Assembly: GCA_030220185.1 (NCBI GenBank)
Contig: JASPKZ010007422.1
Coordinates: 372,001 to 436,000 of the forward strand
Direction: 5' to 3'
DNA length: 64,000 bases
DNA from: Diploptera punctata
Taxonomy: Eukaryota; Arthropoda; Insecta; Blattodea; Blaberidae
Within the stretch, counting starts at the first letter, position 1. Each line of letters begins with the position of its first letter. This document shows positions 63,101-64,000 of this stretch, piece by piece. Below the pieces are notes generated by a model. That model did no database searches, was not told where the DNA came from, and was given only the letters and a program-made list of their open reading frames with translations. Made by a program: the position numbers and the translations under genes.

Positions 63101-63757
63101 GAGGTAAGATAAACAGACAATGTAATTAAAAGAACCTCAAAATATTACTTCCTAAAATAAAACATTAATGTTTTATATTTGAAAAGAAAAATATATGCCT
63201 AGACTGGGGTTTGAACCCAGGACCTTTGACTCTCTATGTCAATGCTCTTCCATCTGAGCTACCTAGGCCTCCAATCTAAACATGTATTTTTCTCTTACAC
63301 ATAGATTGGAGGCCTAGGTAGCTCAGATGGAAGAGCATTGACATAGAGAGTCAAAGGTCCTGGGTTCAAACCCCTGTAGGCATATATTTTTCTTTTCAAA
63401 TATAATTTGTCCACCATTAAGATGTTTAAAAACGAATAATATTAACATTAATGTTTTATTTGTCGGCCGCAGAGACTAGTGGTTATATTCTGGTCCAGAC
63501 AGGATCAATGTCTCCAGTTTAAACTGAAATGAAGTTGGTTGTGTGCAGGTGATCCAGCGCCTTACATAGATGGTGTTCGTATCAACAGTCCACACTACTT
63601 GTGCAAACTTAAAATTCAGGAGAACAGTTCACGCAGGTACACGCTCGTCATCTCGCAGTATGAGAAGATGCACACCATAAACTATACATTACGTGCGTAT
63701 GCTTCTTGTCCGTTCTCTCTCTCCAAGATCGGCTCACCGTACCAACACACTCAAAAG
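43236..63757 (+). CDS. CAPN7: Calpain-7 gene, first ten coding exons (3' end outside window)
   Basis: Calpain-7 (PalBH-type) is a cytosolic Cys protease that binds ESCRT-III proteins through two N-terminal MIT domains. Exons: 43236-43461, 43537-43700, 47386-47599, 49259-49569, 50332-50464, 52223-52413, 56083-56310, 58233-58477, 61325-61533, 63549-63757. All are GT-AG and every phase matches, giving 710 codons without a break; vertebrate CAPN7 has 813 residues. Order: MIT1, MIT2, linker, protease core PC1/PC2 with Cys (50344), His (56275) and Asn (58257) all present, then the C2-like region. No EF-hands, as expected. Introns of up to 3.7 kb are full of repeats. Only the C-terminal 100 or so residues are missing. 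Confidence 0.95.
43537..43700 (+). CDS. CAPN7: Calpain-7 exon 2, MIT domain 2 (first part)
   Basis: [52 protein letters not shown]. The DEA-DLY-AVEL helix pattern is MIT. Donor AGT-GTATGT. Confidence 0.93.
43880..43917 (-). ncRNA. Hammerhead ribozyme, C3-G8 core
   Basis: Stem I CTG/CAG, core CTGAAGA, extra T, stem II GGAACA/TGTTCT, GAA, stem III palindrome AGGCCT, cleavage A. Confidence 0.7.
43962..44003 (-). ncRNA. Hammerhead ribozyme, C3-G8 core
   Basis: Core CTGAAGA, extra T, stem II GGAACA/TGCTCT (one mismatch), GAA, stem III palindrome ACATATGT, cleavage C; stem I only AA/TT. Confidence 0.6.
44210..44875 (+). mobile_element. LINE RT C-terminal fragment, 219-codon open frame
   Basis: [99 protein letters not shown]. 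The thumb and C-terminus of a non-LTR RT, unusually intact. It starts after the FADD box, so it is truncated. Confidence 0.85.
44875..45060 (-). mobile_element. Penelope-like scrap
   Basis: 44890-45000 on the - strand: [22 protein letters not shown] and [15 protein letters not shown], the post-YIG part, then 'aggtaaaatgagaaaagaac' ends. Confidence 0.6.
45060..45470 (-). mobile_element. LINE RT C-terminus
   Basis: - strand: [60 protein letters not shown]. Same family as 47755-48415. Confidence 0.8.
45480..46090. other. Intron segment, locally GC-richer, nothing recognised
   Basis: Short open frames (e.g. [20 protein letters not shown] from about 45680) have no family resemblance I can name. 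Confidence 0.35.
46090..46520. mobile_element. LINE C-terminus (+) and SINE group D piece (-)
   Basis: 46120-46230: [20 protein letters not shown] followed by KRNVNLYLL, a CR1/L2-like LINE end. 46370-46500: group D reversed (gcggtgtggaaagcaacggg, gcagaattactatggatgga). Confidence 0.65.
46660..47200 (-). mobile_element. LINE 3' fragment with (GAA)n tail
   Basis: - strand: [20 protein letters not shown], then the end and the TTC run at 46669-46682 (GAA tail). Upstream, 46900-47200 is GC-rich sequence of the same element (gaaccaaggtattttttacg). Confidence 0.65.
47386..47599 (+). CDS. CAPN7: Calpain-7 exon 3, end of MIT2 and linker
   Basis: [40 protein letters not shown], then a Pro/Ser/Ala-rich linker. 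The ALERAE-L motif closes the MIT bundle as in vertebrates. Donor GTATGA. Confidence 0.92.
47755..48415 (+). mobile_element. LINE RT C-terminus, 212-codon open frame (reference copy)
   Basis: [100 protein letters not shown], then DVWRAYVRV. The best preserved member of the commonest LINE here (other pieces at 6616, 19545, 25740, 30260, 33690, 45060). Only the thumb and C-terminus are present. Confidence 0.87.
48657..48692 (-). ncRNA. Hammerhead ribozyme, canonical CUGAUGA core
   Basis: Stem I CTG/CAG, core CTGATGA, extra T, stem II GGGA/TTCC with CTAG loop, GAA, stem III palindrome AGGCCT, cleavage A. Confidence 0.75.
48864..48899 (+). ncRNA. Hammerhead ribozyme, canonical CUGAUGA core
   Basis: Stem I CTG/CAG, core CTGATGA (48867-48873), extra T, stem II GGGACTAGTCCC, GAA (48887-48889), stem III AGGCCT, cleavage A at 48896. 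Mirror of the previous entry, with one compensating change in stem II. Confidence 0.77.
49259..49569 (+). CDS. CAPN7: Calpain-7 exon 4, start of protease core
   Basis: [69 protein letters not shown]. Close match to the vertebrate INGIEYVPFMNVDLRERF...LSPKQ..TFSKWVRPEDL region. Donor GTACGT. Confidence 0.95.
49740..50310. mobile_element. Penelope-type foldback with GAUAC-type hammerheads
   Basis: Left arm: ends 'aacattatgaggttcaatta', hairpin 'cttacctcatacttctatg', variant hammerhead 49858-49905 (-), C-terminal endonuclease scrap on the - strand ([20 protein letters not shown], 49990-50138). Right arm mirrors it to 50290 with the variant hammerhead at 50195-50245 (+). Confidence 0.75.
50332..50464 (+). 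CDS. CAPN7: Calpain-7 exon 5, catalytic Cys
   Basis: [20 protein letters not shown] then [20 protein letters not shown]. The catalytic Cys codon is 50344-50346 within SDCSFVASL. Donor TTTTG-GTAAGT. Confidence 0.96.
50730..50770 (-). ncRNA. Hammerhead ribozyme, C3-G8 core
   Basis: Same as 23510-23555: core CTGACGA, extra T, stem II AAAACA/TGTTTT, GAA, stem III ACATGT, cleavage C. Without its mirror partner. Confidence 0.65.
51085..51116. repeat. (TA)n microsatellite
   Basis: About 13 TA units inside the Penelope fragment. Confidence 0.9.
51260..51800 (+). repeat. tRNA-derived SINE group B, three heads
   Basis: Heads at 51272-51340 (GGTTCAAGTCCTGG), a truncated one at 51418-51460, and 51685-51760 (GGTAGCTCAGGTGG, GGTTCAAAGTCC). 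Between them is the group B body with an inner mirror (ctcaatgatggataaat / atttatccatcattgagat). Confidence 0.7.
51830..52200 (+). mobile_element. Penelope-like ends with U3-A8 hammerhead
   Basis: A decayed ribozyme at 51870-51900 (CTGATGATGAAACTGG), then hammerhead 52062-52104 and the end 'tgactcattaatttaggaat...aacctcataatgttattta'. Confidence 0.65.
52062..52104 (+). ncRNA. Hammerhead ribozyme, U3-A8 core type
   Basis: Core TTGAAAA (52065-52071), extra T, stem II GAGAGA/TCTCTC (perfect), GAA (52089-52091), stem III AACTAGTT, cleavage C at 52100; stem I has lost one C. Confidence 0.65.
52223..52413 (+). CDS. CAPN7: Calpain-7 exon 6, protease core
   Basis: [57 protein letters not shown]. 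Nearly identical to the vertebrate block [17 protein letters not shown]. Donor GTAAGT. Confidence 0.96.
52465..53370 (-). mobile_element. Penelope-like copy, RT C-terminus and GIY-YIG end
   Basis: - strand: [80 protein letters not shown]. It starts near 53330 in 'agtatgaggtgagtcagaaa' and ends with hammerhead 52514-52556. The longest - strand copy, with frameshifts near 52870. Confidence 0.8.
52514..52556 (-). ncRNA. Hammerhead ribozyme, U3-A8 core type
   Basis: Stem I GCA/TGC, core TTGAGAA, extra T, stem II GTCAC/GTGAC, GAA, stem III palindrome ATCTAGAT, cleavage C (+ strand 52517). Complete pairing in all three stems. Confidence 0.68.
53395..53545 (-). mobile_element. LINE RT C-terminal scrap
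   Basis: - strand: [20 protein letters not shown] followed by VWRKTIEK, the GRP-RW-D... end of a LINE protein. Confidence 0.6.
53570..53710 (-). repeat. tRNA-derived SINE group B head
   Basis: - strand head 53600-53672: GCTCAGGTAGCTCAGGCATA..., loop CTAGAGA, B box GGTTCGAGTCCC, with the usual 'gagaaaaattttcgcc' flank. Confidence 0.65.
53801..55134 (+). mobile_element. mariner-like element, DD41D type
   Basis: 1334 bp, TIRs of about 100 bp (gtggaccgctcgaatggacc...), TA duplication at 53799-53800 and 55135-55136. The ends are fixed exactly by the empty site in the mirror arm. The right end reads CAGGGTGGACC (reversed) whereas the left begins GTGGACC, four bases shorter. Confidence 0.9.
53969..55015 (+). 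pseudogene. DD41D mariner-like transposase, two frameshifts
   Basis: N-terminal DNA-binding part ([20 protein letters not shown], then [13 protein letters not shown]) with paired helix-turn-helix layout. First Asp in SDEATF (frame lost near 54412), second in [10 protein letters not shown], third in [14 protein letters not shown]; 41 residues separate the last two. A second frameshift near 54590 comes from an 11-bp tandem duplication (ttttcttcgcc). Inactive, but otherwise little decayed. Confidence 0.88.
55430..55540 (+). repeat. tRNA-derived SINE head
   Basis: TGAGTAGCTCAGTTTGTTAG A box, GGTTCAAATCC B box, then the 'attcatttttcttttcatat' flank. A (TA)n run follows. Confidence 0.7.
55540..55970 (+). 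repeat. tRNA-derived SINE group G and a group B piece
   Basis: Head 55553-55622 (GTCGTTAAGGC, GGTTCAAGTCCC), body 'ctggggtcgactcagcctct', 'accgattgtctagaaaaagt', 'ttaacatcctaaatcccaag'. 55855-55945 is another - strand tRNA-like head. Confidence 0.72.
56083..56310 (+). CDS. CAPN7: Calpain-7 exon 7, catalytic His
   Basis: [57 protein letters not shown]. The catalytic His codon is 56275-56277 in [10 protein letters not shown]. Acceptor TGTTTGCAG, donor GTGAGA. Confidence 0.96.
56390..57230. mobile_element. Head-to-head Penelope-like copy
   Basis: 56390-56760 (-) and 56760-57220 (+) are mirror copies: hairpin 'cttacctcatacttctatg', GAUAC-type hammerhead, tandem 'ccatctggtgt' codon repeats (PDGSL...), then the endonuclease end ([20 protein letters not shown]). 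They join in mid-element near 56765. Confidence 0.78.
57230..58190 (+). other. Calpain-7 intron segment with unrecognised open frames
   Basis: 57862-58005 reads [20 protein letters not shown] and on to a stop; 58049-58144 reads [33 protein letters not shown]. The composition looks coding-like, but no family, start context or splice support is clear. Possibly a decayed retrocopy. The rest is AT-rich with nothing recognised. Confidence 0.3.
58233..58477 (+). CDS. CAPN7: Calpain-7 exon 8, catalytic Asn
   Basis: [67 protein letters not shown]. The Asn codon is 58257-58259 in LKNPWSH, completing the triad. Ends CA at GTAAGT. Confidence 0.96.
58780..59700. repeat. Array of tRNA-derived SINE group B units
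   Basis: Heads at 58810-58860 (-, truncated), 59055-59128 (-), 59302-59375 (+) and 59603-59676 (+). The last two are direct repeats 301 bp apart and almost identical. The - and + parts are joined at a palindrome (59135-59290, gggaattacaacgtacataa). Head features: GCCTCGGTAGCTCAGTTGG, anticodon arm CTTGGC-CCGGAAA-GCCAAG, GGTTCGAGTCCC. Each head is bracketed by 'gagaaaaattt' and 'aatttttctc'. Confidence 0.8.
59700..60760. mobile_element. Penelope-like fragments in both orientations
   Basis: 59700-59960 (+) and 59970-60130 (-) are N-terminal scraps ([15 protein letters not shown]). 60250-60600 (+): [50 protein letters not shown], and a ruined hammerhead at 60655-60700. Confidence 0.7.
60780..61265. 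repeat. SINE group B and F pieces
   Basis: 60790-60900 group B body (cgtactggctttataaagta); 60915-61130 group F reversed or partial (gtggtcagcatgttggatcg, gcccagccgttatagctagt); 61140-61260 unclear. Confidence 0.6.
61325..61533 (+). CDS. CAPN7: Calpain-7 exon 9, start of C2-like region
   Basis: [57 protein letters not shown], matching STWDAKQGPVKDAYSLANNPQ and the following beta-sandwich. Donor GTGAGT. Confidence 0.95.
61890..62290 (-). mobile_element. Penelope-type end with hammerhead
   Basis: Starts 'ggctgtatgccgtggtcgtg' and contains the ribozyme below and an internal tandem 'ccattgttcca...gattgctgtttgatggtcta' (62080-62190). No endonuclease frame. Confidence 0.55.
61933..61973 (-). ncRNA. 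Hammerhead ribozyme, U3-G8 core
   Basis: Stem I CCC/GGG, core TTGAGGA, extra T, stem II GCCAGA/TCTGGC, GAA, stem III ACGT, cleavage C. Only C3 differs from consensus (U); G8 is kept. Confidence 0.65.
62395..62690. repeat. tRNA-derived SINE group C
   Basis: 'ttggggcacctggaagatgg', 'gttaccccgatgatatgatg', tail with - strand B box gggaatcaaaccc and 'gctgaccactagcccatgac'. Confidence 0.68.
62755..63095. repeat. tRNA-derived SINE group D
   Basis: 'ttctgcccgaaggcaggttc', 'atatgatttcggggaccgtt', - strand B box ggggattgaacccg, end 'accacagcggtggac'. Contains a gatgataat microsatellite. Confidence 0.72.
63170..63440. repeat. Inverted pair of SINE group B heads
   Basis: - strand head 63195-63270 and + strand head 63310-63380 mirror each other (GCCTAGGTAGCTCAGATGG, loop ATAGAGA, GGTTTGAAC / GGTTCAAACCCC) across a 40-bp spacer. 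Confidence 0.75.
63549..63757 (+). CDS. CAPN7: Calpain-7 exon 10, C2-like region
   Basis: [60 protein letters not shown]. Same order as vertebrate [16 protein letters not shown]...VVSQYEKQNTIHYTVRVYS. Donor GTTTGT; the gene continues beyond the window. Confidence 0.95.
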
Positions 63758-63849
63758 GTTTGTTTATTATACTGTGCTAGTAGATGGCAGCACTAAGGAA
63801 TTAAAAACTTACAATACATACAGATGTTAATTTTTTTTTTATTATTCCT

Positions 63850-64000
63850 GCTTTTACAATGAATATACATTTTTCCGGTACCCATGTTCACAGTTAACTA
63901 CACATTTGTTTCAACACATTTTTCCATTCTTGTCTGTTCATCCATATATCTTCATCTATTTCCCATTCCCTCTTAGCTTCATTGATTCCCTGAATCCACG
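63850..64000 (-). mobile_element. LINE fragment at window edge
   Basis: - strand frame RGFRESMKLREWEIDEDIW followed by MDEQEWKNVLK resembles LINE C-terminal ends. Cut by the window. Confidence 0.45.

Larger units (their letters stand above)
61534..63548 (+). other. Calpain-7 intron of 2.0 kb
   Basis: 61605-61700 tRNA-like piece (-), 61890-62290 hammerhead repeat, 62395-62690 SINE C, 62755-63095 SINE D, 63170-63440 SINE B. 61720-61890 and 63445-63548 hold nothing recognised. Confidence 0.75.

Noticed and set aside
2434..63380. Many tRNA-like sequences with A and B boxes
   Set aside because: Acceptor stems are imperfect, position 33 is often not T, and all sit in repeated bodies shared between loci. 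Called SINEs, not tRNA genes.

Overview
This is a eukaryotic, AT-rich, repeat-crowded genomic window. It carries parts of three conserved protein-coding genes, split by long introns full of transposable elements. The protein sequences are insect-like, and the dense mix of Penelope-like elements, tRNA-derived SINEs, LINEs and Tc1/mariner elements fits a large polyneopteran genome. A cockroach-type insect is my best guess, from general impression rather than a search.

Layout. (1) 1-14922, + strand: the last nine coding exons of the E3 ubiquitin ligase UBR3, from the end of its RING region to the stop codon. A candidate 3'UTR exon with a poly(A) signal lies at 20764-20905. (2) 20.9-32 kb: mostly repeats between genes, plus one unexplained exon-like stretch at 25217-25274. 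(3) 32615-39492, - strand: the complete four-exon SUMO (smt3) gene, with a 1-base frameshift in the last exon and a 6.3-kb intron holding a 1.7-kb palindrome. (4) 39.5-43.2 kb: intergenic. (5) 43236-63757 and beyond, + strand: the first ten coding exons (about 710 residues) of calpain-7. It has two MIT domains, the whole protease core with all three catalytic residues, and the start of the C2-like domains; the last exon or exons lie outside the window. UBR3 and SUMO both act in ubiquitin-family modification, and calpain-7 is linked to ESCRT through its MIT domains. I see no sign that the three are co-regulated.

The introns are the most interesting part. Over 25 fragments of Penelope-like retroelements (PLEs) carry only the C-terminal end of the reverse transcriptase plus the GIY-YIG endonuclease, usually as head-to-head inverted pairs. 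Reading the inverted repeats as RNA shows hammerhead ribozymes: stem I, a 7-nt core, one extra U, stem II, GAA, a short perfectly palindromic stem III, a cleavage nucleotide, then the return strand of stem I. Stem III is a palindrome of different sequence in each subfamily (ACGU, ACAUGU, AGGCCU, ACCGGU, ACUAGU, AACUAGUU, AUCGCGAU, AUCUAGAU), which fits a dimeric ribozyme. Many copies replace the essential core pair C3-G8 by U3-A8, a compensatory double change shared by several subfamilies. PLE hammerheads are known; this U3-A8 branch and the invariant extra U are the points most worth testing.

Other elements include a mariner (D34D) copy with clear TIRs and TA duplication, a DD41D mariner-like element whose empty site is preserved in a neighbouring inverted arm, a Tc1 relic, many LINE 3' fragments, and at least seven tRNA-derived SINE groups. 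Both conserved-gene frameshifts (UBR3 exon near 11003, SUMO exon near 32686) are single missing bases at short homopolymers in otherwise perfect exons, so consensus errors are more likely than gene death.
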